Positions 48,044 to 56,640 of a stretch of 64,000 bases of DNA are shown here, one piece after another. The notes below the pieces were generated by a model. The model was not told where the DNA came from. It was given only the letters and a program-made list of their open reading frames with translations, and searched no databases. The stretch comes from Thermococcus sp. EP1 (GTDB taxonomy: Archaea; Methanobacteriota_B; Thermococci; Thermococcales; Thermococcaceae). Within the stretch, counting starts at the first letter, position 1. The number at the start of each line of letters is the position of its first letter. The position numbers were made by a program, and so were the translations under genes. The stretch lies in assembly GCF_001317345.1 (NCBI RefSeq), contig NZ_JXCG01000004.1, forward strand, positions 147,008 to 211,007, written 5' to 3'.

Positions 48044-49209
48044 TTTTTACTCCTCCTTACTACCTTAAGAATTATGAGACTTAGGAGGGATAAAAAGGTT
48101 AGGATTGGGAGGAAGAGGAATATCCTCTCATACCCCTCAAGCTCTGCAACGTACCCTAAAATTAAGGGGCCTGAAAGATAACCAAGATCAAAAAACATTG
48201 TATAAACACTTGATCCCATTCCACGTATATTTTTAGGCAAATTTGCTAAAGCCAGCATCTGCAGAGAAGGAACCGTTAGACCAAACCCTGCTCCAAGGAC
48301 AATAGCACTTAGATATGCCTTGGGAGGTAGTAAATACGAAAGTAAGGCTAAATATGCTGAAGTTATTAAAATGATTCCTATCGAAGCTACTGGTACAGGC
48401 CCTCTCTTATCAGCTTCTCTGCCTCCAAAAACTCTAGTTAAGAGACTGAAACCACCCATAATACTAGCGTAGATACCAAAAACGCTTGTCCCAAGACCTG
48501 AAATTTTGTAATATGCAGGAAGGAATGTGTACATCCCACTATATGCAAAAACCATGAAAAGGAGTGAAAAAGACGCAAAAATGAATGGAGCCGTTATTAA
48601 ATCTCTGTAAGATCCTTTGATTTCCTCCTGCTCTCTTACCTCTACTTTAGTTCTAACCTCTCTATACGCCTTTAGAACAAACAGAAATCCGACTAAAGAA
48701 ATGATGATGGTGAATAAAAACGCTGACTGGAACCCAAGATAATCAGCCATAAACCCTCCTAATGCGGGACCTATAAGTTGGCTTATAGAAAACATCGTTC
48801 CTCTCCATCCTAATGTCTCTCCCACCCTGCCCTTAGGTGCAAGGTCTATGGCTGTTGAGAGAGATGATGGGAAGAAAAACGCGGCGGCCATTCCATGAAC
48901 TGCTCGTCCTACAGCAAAAATCACCAAGCTTTTCATGAAGAAGGAAAGTACATAAAACATGCCAGCTACTGCTCCAAAGAGAGTACCAAGCATCATGACT
49001 TCAAAACTCTTTCCCCTATCTCCCAAAATCCCCCCTACTGGTTTTAAGGCAAAAGCGAAAATTGATGAGACTGAAGCCACAGTTCCTACAACAAAGGGAG
49101 TTGCCCCAAGCTGAATAGCAAGCGGAGAAATTAGAGGAGCCACTAAAATATATCCTAAGAAGAAGAAAAATGTCGAAAAGTGAAGAAGCCAAAGATCTTT
49201 TCTTTCCAT
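48040..49209 (-). CDS. MFS transporter (second of two)
   Basis: 389 residues and about 12 hydrophobic spans, with GILGDRGKSFEVM as loop 2-3 and GREADKRGPV as the equivalent loop in the second half. The substrate is unknown. It lies between the asparaginase gene (11 bp) and the radical SAM gene (four-base overlap) in one operon, and could move a compound handled by these enzymes. Confidence 0.88.
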   Translation of the reverse strand: MERKDLWLLHFSTFFFFLGYILVAPLISPLAIQLGATPFVVGTVASVSSIFAFALKPVGGILGDRGKSFEVMMLGTLFGAVAGMFYVLSFFMKSLVIFAVGRAVHGMAAAFFFPSSLSTAIDLAPKGRVGETLGWRGTMFSISQLIGPALGGFMADYLGFQSAFLFTIIISLVGFLFVLKAYREVRTKVEVREQEEIKGSYRDLITAPFIFASFSLLFMVFAYSGMYTFLPAYYKISGLGTSVFGIYASIMGGFSLLTRVFGGREADKRGPVPVASIGIILITSAYLALLSYLLPPKAYLSAIVLGAGFGLTVPSLQMLALANLPKNIRGMGSSVYTMFFDLGYLSGPLILGYVAELEGYERIFLFLPILTFLSLLSLIILKVVRRSKK

Positions 49210-49220
49210 GGCCCTATCTC

Positions 49221-50138
49221 CTAAATGTCGGCAATTGGCTTTTCCATACCCTCTCTCAGATATGCAACACTCATATGTTTTGTATTTCTCGCAAAACCTA
49301 TGTTGCCATTTCTATCCACCATTATTATTCCCATATTATCATTTCCAAAATACCGAGTAGCTAGCTCAATGGCAGCTTCACTAGCTTTTTGAGCATTCAT
49401 ACCAGATTTAACAAAATCTGTCGCTGTTTTAGCCAGGGTTAATTTCATAGCGACTTCCCCAAGGCCAGTACATGAGGCTCCTGCAAATTCATTAGCATAA
49501 GTTCCACTTCCAATTATTGGAGTATCACCAACTCTTCCAAACATTTTTAGGAATACTCCTCCTGTTGATGTGCCAGCCACAATTTCTTCTCCGTCAAATG
49601 CTACAGCTCCCACCGTGCTTCTAAGAAGTTCAGGATATTCCCTTATCAGCTCACTTATTCTTTTCCAGTGGGGGATAGAACCCTCGTTGAGAAGTTTCTC
49701 TTTGAGTTTTTTCCATTGTTCAAGCCTTTCTTCTGTTATTGGATCATACTCTTCAAACCCTACCAAACGAGCAAATTTAACGGCCCCCTCTCCCACAAGG
49801 AGTACATGATCTGTTTTTTCCATGACCTTTCTCGCAACACTTATTGGATTTTTAACACCCCATACACCAGCTACAGCCCCTGCTTCCAGATTAGAGGTCA
49901 TAATAGCTGCATCCATCTCAACTTTACCATCCAAGGTTAAAACACTGCCAGTTCCAGCATTAAAGATGGGATTGTCTTCCAATACTTTAACAGCCTCCTC
50001 AACTGCATCAAGAGCTGAGCCTCTTTTTAATTCTCTCCAACCCGCTAAAACAGCCTCTCTTACTCCTTCAAGAATCTTTGGAATTCTCTCTTCATTTCTT
50101 ATTGTACCCGCCCCACCATGAACAATAATCGCCTTCAT
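49221..50138 (-). CDS. Plant-type L-asparaginase / isoaspartyl peptidase
   Basis: 305 residues of the N-terminal nucleophile hydrolase family. IIVHGGAGTIRNEE opens the protein. The processing and catalytic threonine is in LLRSTVGAVAFDG (about Thr175), after a linker with QWKKLKEKLLNEGS; GTYANEFAGASCTGLGE binds substrate. The enzyme cleaves itself into two chains and hydrolyses asparagine or beta-aspartyl dipeptides. The ATG at 50136-50138 follows GGTGGCATTC. It is the first gene of the asparaginase-MFS-radical SAM operon. Confidence 0.9.
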   Translation of the reverse strand: MKAIIVHGGAGTIRNEERIPKILEGVREAVLAGWRELKRGSALDAVEEAVKVLEDNPIFNAGTGSVLTLDGKVEMDAAIMTSNLEAGAVAGVWGVKNPISVARKVMEKTDHVLLVGEGAVKFARLVGFEEYDPITEERLEQWKKLKEKLLNEGSIPHWKRISELIREYPELLRSTVGAVAFDGEEIVAGTSTGGVFLKMFGRVGDTPIIGSGTYANEFAGASCTGLGEVAMKLTLAKTATDFVKSGMNAQKASEAAIELATRYFGNDNMGIIMVDRNGNIGFARNTKHMSVAYLREGMEKPIADI

Positions 50139-50159
50139 GAATGCCACCATCAATTAATG

Positions 50160-50174
50160 TCTTCGAAAGGTTAA
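50160..50174 (-). promoter_or_regulatory. Weak copy of the transporter-promoter motif upstream of the asparaginase operon
   Basis: Plus-strand TCTTCGAAAGGTTAA matches the MATE motif TTATCGAAGCGTTAA at 11 of 15 positions. It lies beside a TATA-like AATGCTTTTAA (minus strand). It may be chance. Confidence 0.25.
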
Positions 50175-50225
50175 AAGCATTATGGAAACGGAAAGAGAGT
50201 AGCCTTAATACACTCATAGCCCTCA

Positions 50226-51140
50226 TTAGCTTAGACTCATGTTGATTATGGTTTCCCCTATATTTTCAAGATACTCGAGTATCCTACGATAGCTATCCAT
50301 AGCCAATGATTTTCTATAATCTATTGACTTTATATGTTCTTTTAATTCAAGCATTATTGCATCAATCTTCTTTAGGTCTTTTCTAGTCATCTGACTCATC
50401 ACTTTTTGGATTATCTCTTTTAAGTATGCAATATTAAGATCTGGATCAAAATTTTCAGCAATTCGTACCATATGATCTCCTATCCTTTCAATATTACGAA
50501 CTATAAACAGCACTCCAAGAAGATCGAAGTTTCGTTTAATTAACCCCCCATCCTTAACTATGCTTCCTCCAGAGAGAATTTTATTCACCGCCCTTAAAGT
50601 TAGAAAATAAAAGCGGTCAAGCTCATTTTCTAGTCCATTTATATCTCTAAGCACTTCCTTTTTCTCGAACTCACTTATAAGTGTCAAATCTTCAATCATG
50701 GAAATTAAAATTGAAGTTAATCTTTCTATGATCTCCCTCAGGTTTACCTCTTCATCAGCGAGCAAGCTTTTACTTGTAATTCTGAGTGGCTCTTCTAAGA
50801 TTATCTCCAGTCCTGGAAGGTTTTGAATCGTTTGGCGTATTTTCACTTTATATATTGGCATGTCTTCTGTAAACTTCACGTCTATAATATCATAGCCTTG
50901 AATATAAGCAGAAATCAATAACCTCACAGCCATGTCCGAAGAAATTTCTTTAGAGATTAGAAGCTCTCTACTTTCACTTATTTCTCTTGGTTCCTTAGGA
51001 AATATCAAAAGCGATCCATCAGGGTTTATAGTTATAGGAACTACATCTCCTTGTTTCAGATTATTCTCTCTAACCCATTTTTTTGGAAGTGATATTATAT
51101 ATGAGCTTCTTCCCGTAAATTGTATCTTTCTAAACTCCAT
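50226..51140 (-). CDS. PhoU-type regulator with N-terminal AbrB-like domain
   Basis: 304 residues. The first 50 (EFRKIQFTGRSSYIISLPKKWVRENNLKQGDVV) form a SpoVT/AbrB-like swapped-hairpin DNA-binding domain. The rest is two PhoU-like helical bundles (DINGLENELDRFYFLTLRAVNK, VRNIERIGDHMVRIAENF), whose acidic clusters bind metals. It probably regulates phosphate uptake, although no pst genes lie next to it. The ATG at 51138-51140 follows AGGTGATATAT. Confidence 0.85.
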   Translation of the reverse strand: MEFRKIQFTGRSSYIISLPKKWVRENNLKQGDVVPITINPDGSLLIFPKEPREISESRELLISKEISSDMAVRLLISAYIQGYDIIDVKFTEDMPIYKVKIRQTIQNLPGLEIILEEPLRITSKSLLADEEVNLREIIERLTSILISMIEDLTLISEFEKKEVLRDINGLENELDRFYFLTLRAVNKILSGGSIVKDGGLIKRNFDLLGVLFIVRNIERIGDHMVRIAENFDPDLNIAYLKEIIQKVMSQMTRKDLKKIDAIMLELKEHIKSIDYRKSLAMDSYRRILEYLENIGETIINMSLS

Positions 51141-51194
51141 ATATATCACCTGATCTATATAGAGAATCGTATAGAATATAAATATTATGATACC

Positions 51195-52568
51195 CTACTC
51201 TTCATCTATAATCCTCTTCATCCATGTTCTCCTTAAAAACCATGCAAAACCAAAAAGCCCGGCTATAACATTACTAAGCCCCATACCTAGGAAAACTCCT
51301 ACAGAGGATCCAATAATAATATAACCAAGAAAGTAACTTAGAGGTATCCTTAAGCCCCAAAGTCTTAGGATTCCAAGCATCATGCTCTTCTTTGTATGTC
51401 CTGAGGCTCTAAAAACGTTATTGACTACAACAAAGAGACCATTAAAAAATGGAACCGATGTTAAGAAGTATCTCCAAACAATTGCACTTTCCTCAACAAC
51501 CGCTTTATCATCGAGGAAAATTCTAAAAATCGGTACTCTTAAGGCCCCAATGACAATAACGGCTGTAGTTGCTATAGCAACGTTTACTATCATCGTCCTC
51601 TCGGCAATCTTCCTTGCCCTCTCATAATTCTCAGCTCCTACGTTTTGGGCTATCATAGTTCCCATCGCCATGCTTATCCCTCTAGAGATACTCGTGAGAA
51701 AGTTCACAAGGCGAGTTGTAATTGTATAAGCAGCGTATGTAACATCACCAAAGCCAAAGATTATACGAGTTAAGATAACAAATCCAAAACTGTTCGCAGA
51801 TTGGCCAATTCCGGAAGGAAGTCCCACTCTAAAAATTTTCTTATAAAAGACAAAATCAGGTCTCAAAGAAGCAAAAGTAAGGTGTAAACCAGCTTTTCCT
51901 GTGAAAAGAAGATATGTACCAATTATTGATCCCAAAGTATTTGAAAAGACCGTAGCTATCGCAGCTCCAGCCACTCCCAGTCTGGGAACCCCAAAAAATC
52001 CAAATATTAAAATTGGATCAAGAATAACATTAAGCAACACTGTGAAGATATTTATCTTAACTGGGGTTTTTGTGTCTCCTGTAGCCCTCATAAGGGCACT
52101 AAACGCAAATCCCATGAATGAAAATGGTAAACCCAAAAAGATTATCCTAACATAAGTTAAGGCATAAGGATAGACATTGGGAGTAACCTTCATGAATTCC
52201 AAAGCCCTAGGTGTGATAAGAAACCCTACAACAGCAGTTAAAGAAGCAAAAAATAGAACCAGAGAATACAATGCCCCAGCAGCCTTATTGGCTTTTTGAT
52301 ACTCTTTCGCTCCTATATACTGCCCTACAAAAGCAAATCCTGCAATAGCAAATCCTTGTCCTAAATTCATAAGGGTTCCAATAAGAGGCCAAGATACTCC
52401 CGGAGCTGATAATGCCTCTCTTCCAATTTTTCCAAGCCAAAAAGTATCAGTTATGTTATAGAGCACATGAATAAGATTGTTGATTATTAATGGATAAGCT
52501 AGTCTGAAAAGTGTCTTTTCTATGTTGCCTTCTAGAATTTCTGCCCGCATCTGGTCTATCTTTGCCAT
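51195..52568 (-). CDS. MATE-family efflux transporter (first copy)
   Basis: 457 residues with 12 spans. IIGNIEKT...LAYPLIINNLIHVLYNITDTFWLGKIG is the MATE N-terminal signature, and the second half starts with RVGLPSGIGQSANSFGFVILTRI. It exports cationic compounds, drugs or metabolites using Na+ or H+. It is a close paralogue of the next gene upstream, from which 33 bp separate it. It has its own TATA box (TAAGTTTATATA, 52593-52604) and operator-like motif. Confidence 0.92.
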   Translation of the reverse strand: MAKIDQMRAEILEGNIEKTLFRLAYPLIINNLIHVLYNITDTFWLGKIGREALSAPGVSWPLIGTLMNLGQGFAIAGFAFVGQYIGAKEYQKANKAAGALYSLVLFFASLTAVVGFLITPRALEFMKVTPNVYPYALTYVRIIFLGLPFSFMGFAFSALMRATGDTKTPVKINIFTVLLNVILDPILIFGFFGVPRLGVAGAAIATVFSNTLGSIIGTYLLFTGKAGLHLTFASLRPDFVFYKKIFRVGLPSGIGQSANSFGFVILTRIIFGFGDVTYAAYTITTRLVNFLTSISRGISMAMGTMIAQNVGAENYERARKIAERTMIVNVAIATTAVIVIGALRVPIFRIFLDDKAVVEESAIVWRYFLTSVPFFNGLFVVVNNVFRASGHTKKSMMLGILRLWGLRIPLSYFLGYIIIGSSVGVFLGMGLSNVIAGLFGFAWFLRRTWMKRIIDEE

Positions 52569-52577
52569 ATTAAATAC

Positions 52578-52592
52578 TTATCGAAGCGTTAA
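52578..52592 (-). promoter_or_regulatory. Candidate operator at the first MATE promoter
   Basis: Plus-strand TTATCGAAGCGTTAA is imperfectly palindromic (TTA-CG---CG-TAA). It lies directly downstream of the TATA box and ends ten bases before the ATG. It is the best copy of the motif seen at three transporter promoters here. Confidence 0.5.
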
Positions 52593-52601
52593 TATATAAA
52601 C

Positions 52602-53972
52602 TTAATGGTCTATTATTCTTCTCATCCATGAACCTCTCAAGAACCACAAAAACCCAATTACAGCAGCTAGCACATTGCTTAACCCCATTCCAAGCCATAC
52701 TCCTATTGTATCTGCAGTGAACTTCCCAAGAGAGTAGGCCAAAGGTATTCTAAGCATCCACAGTCTTAACATACCTAAAATCATACTCTTCTTTGTATGC
52801 CCTGAGCTCTGGAAAACATTACTTACGGCAGCAAAAATTCCAAAAAATGGCAAAGAGAATGCAAAATACCTCACAAATTTAACACTCTCATTTAACACTC
52901 TCTCATCTTTAATAAAGAAGCCAAATATCTGGGCTCTAAATACAACTACTATTATCGTTCCAATTCCCAGTACGACTAAATTGGTAAGCATGGCTCTCTC
53001 AGCAATCTTCTTTGCCCTCTCATATTTCTCAGCGCCAACGTTCTGTCCTACCATGGTTCCCATTGCTTGGCTTATTCCATTCGCTATAGCGAACATAAAA
53101 TTCGTAAGTCTGTTTCCTATTGTATATGTAGCAAAGGCAACAGTTCCGTAGATGTAAATTATCCTCGTAAGGACTACAAATCCAAAAGCATCTGTAGAAA
53201 AGCCTACACTTGAAGGCAAACCGACTCTAAAAATGCGTTCATAAAAGCTCCATTCAGGCTTAAGGTTCTCAAGGGTCAAATGTATCCCTACCTTCCCCCT
53301 GAAGAGTAAATATCCTCCAATTAATGAACCAACACTATTTGAGAACATCGTAGCAACAGCAGCACCTATAACCCCCAACTTCGGAAATCCCAGCCATCCG
53401 AAGATAAGGAGAGGATCAAGAATAATATTAAGGAAAACCGTAAACATGTTAATTTTTACTGGTGTTTTTGTATCTCCAACTGCTCTTAAGAGGAAGTTGA
53501 AGGCGAATAATGTAAACGAGAAAGGTATTCCAATAAAAATTATTCTAATATAACTAAGAGCATAGGGGTAAACTTCTGGTGTAACCTTCATAAACTTGAG
53601 TGCAAAAGGCGCTATAATTAAACCAAATATGGCTACAAACGCTGAGAATATCATCATAAGTGAATATAAAGCACCAGCAGCTCGATTAGCTTTTTCATAA
53701 TCTTTTGCCCCAACATACTGGCTTACAAAGGCAAATCCAGCAGTTGTAAATCCCATTCCAATGCTCATGAAGAACCATACAAGAGGCCAAGAAGTTCCTG
53801 GGGCAGAAAGTTCCTCTGTACCAAGCCTGCCAAGCCAAAACGTATCAGTTAAGTTGTAAAGAACTTGGACCATGTTATTAATAATCAATGGATAAGCTAA
53901 CTTAAGCATAGTTCTCTCTATGTTTCCCTCTACGATTTCTTGTCGCATTGCTTGGAGTTTCTCCCCATCCAA
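52602..53972 (-). CDS. MATE-family efflux transporter (second copy)
   Basis: 456 residues, same family and topology as its neighbour, with EGNIERTMLKLAYPLIINNMVQVLYNLTDTFWLGRLG at the N-terminus. The paralogues match through nearly their full length, so they arose by tandem duplication. The start is uncertain: I choose TTG 53970-53972 with GGTGGAGAAC just upstream; an ATG lies eight codons later and TTG/GTG starts a few codons earlier. Leader of about 80 bases from a TATA box at 54063-54072. Confidence 0.9.
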   Translation of the reverse strand: MDGEKLQAMRQEIVEGNIERTMLKLAYPLIINNMVQVLYNLTDTFWLGRLGTEELSAPGTSWPLVWFFMSIGMGFTTAGFAFVSQYVGAKDYEKANRAAGALYSLMMIFSAFVAIFGLIIAPFALKFMKVTPEVYPYALSYIRIIFIGIPFSFTLFAFNFLLRAVGDTKTPVKINMFTVFLNIILDPLLIFGWLGFPKLGVIGAAVATMFSNSVGSLIGGYLLFRGKVGIHLTLENLKPEWSFYERIFRVGLPSSVGFSTDAFGFVVLTRIIYIYGTVAFATYTIGNRLTNFMFAIANGISQAMGTMVGQNVGAEKYERAKKIAERAMLTNLVVLGIGTIIVVVFRAQIFGFFIKDERVLNESVKFVRYFAFSLPFFGIFAAVSNVFQSSGHTKKSMILGMLRLWMLRIPLAYSLGKFTADTIGVWLGMGLSNVLAAVIGFLWFLRGSWMRRIIDH

Positions 53973-54049
53973 GTTCTCCACCAACTGAGGATTTGATGAT
54001 CATCTACTATATGTTCTTTCAAAATTGCACATCGAGATTAATTAAATGA

Positions 54050-54064
54050 AAATCGAAACGTTAT
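54050..54064 (-). promoter_or_regulatory. Candidate operator at the second MATE promoter
   Basis: Plus-strand AAATCGAAACGTTAT matches the first MATE motif at 11 of 15 positions and likewise touches the downstream edge of the TATA box (GCTTTTTATAAT, minus strand). Confidence 0.4.
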
Positions 54065-54151
54065 TATAAAAAGCTTATTATGGATAAATTATCCGCAAAA
54101 AAGGCATTAAAATCCAAAACAAACAATTAAGAAGAAAAGAAATTAAAGGGC

Positions 54152-56518
54152 TCAGAATTCGAGCTCTTCTTCCTTGTATATCTGCTTTCTGGCAGCTTCA
54201 AGCATCATTCTTTGCTCTTCTCTTGCAACTACTTTCCTTATGAGCTCAACTGCATCTGGGTTGGCTGAGAGGCTGTCAATGCCAAGTCTAACGAGGATCT
54301 TTGCCATCTTTGGATCGCTGGCTGCTTGTCCACAAATGCTTGTCTCAACACCATACTTCTTACATACCTTGATGACATGCTTGATAAGCTTGACAACTGC
54401 TGGGTGTGTCTCGTCGTAAAGTTTGAAGACTCTCTCGTTGTCTCTGTCTATTGCAAGTGTATATTGAGTAAGGTCGTTTGTACCAAAGCTGATAAAGTCA
54501 ATGCCCTCTTTACAGAGGTCTTCGATAATTAGAGCTGATGCTGGTGTTTCGACCATGACACCGAACTCAACATCCTTGTGTGGCTCAAGACCGACTTCTC
54601 TTGCGATTCTCTTTGCTTCTCTTACTTGCTCAACATGGCTGACAAGTGGAAGCATTACTCCTATGTTATCATAACCCTCATCAACGAGTCTCTTGATGGC
54701 CTTGAACTCAGCCTTGAGAAGCTCTGGTTGGTCAAGTCCTCTTCTAATTCCTCTCCATCCAAGCATTGGGTTTCTCTCTTCTGGTTCGTCTTCTCCGCCA
54801 GGAAGTTCTCTGAACTCATTAGTTGGGGCATCAAGAGTTCTGTACCAGACTCTTCTTGGATAGAATGCCTCAACTACTGTTCTAATACCTTCGACAAGCT
54901 TCTCAACGAGTTCTTCTTCCTTACCCTCGTTGATAAACTTGATTGGGTGTGCTCCAATACCTAAGATCATGTGCTCTGCTCTGAGTAATCCTACCCCATC
55001 AGCACCAGTAGCAGCTGCTCTCTCAGCGACTTCAGGCATTGAAACGTTTACCTTCACCTCTGTGGCTGTGACAAGTGGAGCTCCAGCCACTACAACTTGG
55101 CCAGCTGCTTTTTCCTCTTCCTTCTCTTTAACAAGGCTCTTAACGATACCTTCGTAAACGACACCTCTTGTACCATCAACTGTTATCATCATTCCATCCT
55201 TGAGAACCTTTGTAGCTTCCTTAGTACCAACGACAGCTGGAATACCAAGTTCTCTTGAGACAATGGCAGCGTGGCATGTTCTTCCACCCTCGTCGGTAAC
55301 GATAGCTGCAGCCCTCTTCATTGCTGGAACCATATCTGGGTTGGTCATTGTGGTAACGAGGATGTCTCCTTCCTTAACCTTGTCAATCTCATCAGCTTCA
55401 AATATGATGACAACCTTACCTGCACCGATACCTGGTGAAGCACCAAGACCTTTGAGAAGAACCTTCATTTCTTCAGTCATTTCAGCTTCCTCCGTTTTAA
55501 CTTCCTCTTTTAATGTTGTAACAGGTCTTGACTGGACGATATAAAGCTTGCCATCATCCTTATCATAGGCCCACTCAATGTCTTGTGGCCATCCGTAGTG
55601 TTCCTCAATCTTGGCACCTATTTGAGCAACTTCAATTATTTGTTCATCTGTAAGTACTTGCTTCTCAACATACTCTGGGCCAAGGTATTCAGCAGTTGAA
55701 ACTTTAACAGTTCCCTTACCTGTCTCAGGGTCCCTGACAATCATTATCTCCTTCTTAGCGATGAATTTCTCTTTAATCTTCCATGTGCCCTTCTCAACGA
55801 TATACTCATCAGGGCTTACAGCACCACTAACCACTGCTTCACCAAGTCCCCATGCGGCATTTATCATTATCTCGCTTCTATCACTTGTGACAGGGTTTGC
55901 AGTGAACATAACACCACTTGTCTCGCTGTTAACCATCTTTTGAACAACGGCACTCAAGTAAACCTTTGAGTGGTCAAATCCTTGTTTTGCTCTATAGAAG
56001 GTAGCTCTTGCAGTCCAAAGTGAAGCCCAGCATTTTTTAACCTTCTCTTTAACGTCATCAACACCAACAACATCAAGATATGTTTCCTGTTGACCTGCAA
56101 AAGAGGCCTCTGGAAGATCTTCAGCCGTAGCTGAGCTTCTAACAGCAACATAGACCTCTTCCTTACCAAATCTTTGTGAAAGCTCTTTATAAGCCTGCTC
56201 TATTTCTTTAGCTATCTCTTCAGGCATCTCCATTGAGATTATTTTTTCCCTAATCTTGGCAGTGTTCTCTTGGAGTTGTTTGCTGTCGTCAACATTTGTT
56301 TTGCTTACAACATCCATAATCCACTCTTGAAGAGTTCTTCCATCTTCAACCTTGACATTTTCAACAAAATACTTGTATGCCTCAGCTGTAACACAGAATC
56401 CCGGTGGGACTGGTATTCCTGCACTTGTCATTTCTCCAAGGTTTGCACCCTTCCCACCTACAAGTGGGACGTCTTCTTTTCTCAGTTCCTCAAACCACTT
56501 TATGAATCTATATTCCAT
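54152..56518 (-). CDS. ppsA: Phosphoenolpyruvate synthase
   Basis: 788 residues. Pyruvate, ATP and water give PEP, AMP and phosphate, or the reverse in hyperthermophiles. The N-terminal ATP-binding domain opens with VPLVGGKGANLGEMTSAGIPVPPGF. The swivelling phosphohistidine domain has GGRTCHAAIVSRELGIPAVVG (His414). The C-terminal TIM barrel holds the catalytic cysteine in SICGQAA (Cys729). No intein or frameshift. GGAGGGATCGAG precedes the ATG. It is monocistronic, abundant-type codon use, and a sugar-regulator-like site lies in its promoter. Confidence 0.96.
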   Translation of the reverse strand: MEYRFIKWFEELRKEDVPLVGGKGANLGEMTSAGIPVPPGFCVTAEAYKYFVENVKVEDGRTLQEWIMDVVSKTNVDDSKQLQENTAKIREKIISMEMPEEIAKEIEQAYKELSQRFGKEEVYVAVRSSATAEDLPEASFAGQQETYLDVVGVDDVKEKVKKCWASLWTARATFYRAKQGFDHSKVYLSAVVQKMVNSETSGVMFTANPVTSDRSEIMINAAWGLGEAVVSGAVSPDEYIVEKGTWKIKEKFIAKKEIMIVRDPETGKGTVKVSTAEYLGPEYVEKQVLTDEQIIEVAQIGAKIEEHYGWPQDIEWAYDKDDGKLYIVQSRPVTTLKEEVKTEEAEMTEEMKVLLKGLGASPGIGAGKVVIIFEADEIDKVKEGDILVTTMTNPDMVPAMKRAAAIVTDEGGRTCHAAIVSRELGIPAVVGTKEATKVLKDGMMITVDGTRGVVYEGIVKSLVKEKEEEKAAGQVVVAGAPLVTATEVKVNVSMPEVAERAAATGADGVGLLRAEHMILGIGAHPIKFINEGKEEELVEKLVEGIRTVVEAFYPRRVWYRTLDAPTNEFRELPGGEDEPEERNPMLGWRGIRRGLDQPELLKAEFKAIKRLVDEGYDNIGVMLPLVSHVEQVREAKRIAREVGLEPHKDVEFGVMVETPASALIIEDLCKEGIDFISFGTNDLTQYTLAIDRDNERVFKLYDETHPAVVKLIKHVIKVCKKYGVETSICGQAASDPKMAKILVRLGIDSLSANPDAVELIRKVVAREEQRMMLEAARKQIYKEEELEF

Positions 56519-56536
56519 CTCGATCCCTCCTTTTAG

Positions 56537-56553
56537 AATAACCGTGGGTGATA
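56537..56553 (-). promoter_or_regulatory. Possible Tgr/TrmBL1-type site at the ppsA promoter
   Basis: Minus-strand TATCACCCACGGTTATT matches the Thermococcales glycolytic motif TATCAC-N5-GTGATA at 10 of 12 fixed positions. It lies between a TATA-like TTTTAAATA (56566-56574) and the ATG, and is not the ribosome binding site. For a gluconeogenic gene the known activating sites lie upstream of TATA, so either the TATA call or the site is questionable. Confidence 0.35.
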
Positions 56554-56640
56554 TAGAGAGAGCCTATTTAAAATTAACTGTCCAAAAATGGCTTTTGAGT
56601 CCATAAAATACTCTTCAAAACGACCAAAAGAAAGAGAATA

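Noticed and set aside
53985..54060. CTGA-GGATT-TGATGA resembling the D'-C' boxes of a C/D guide RNA
   Set aside because: No box C at the right distance before it and no box D after it.
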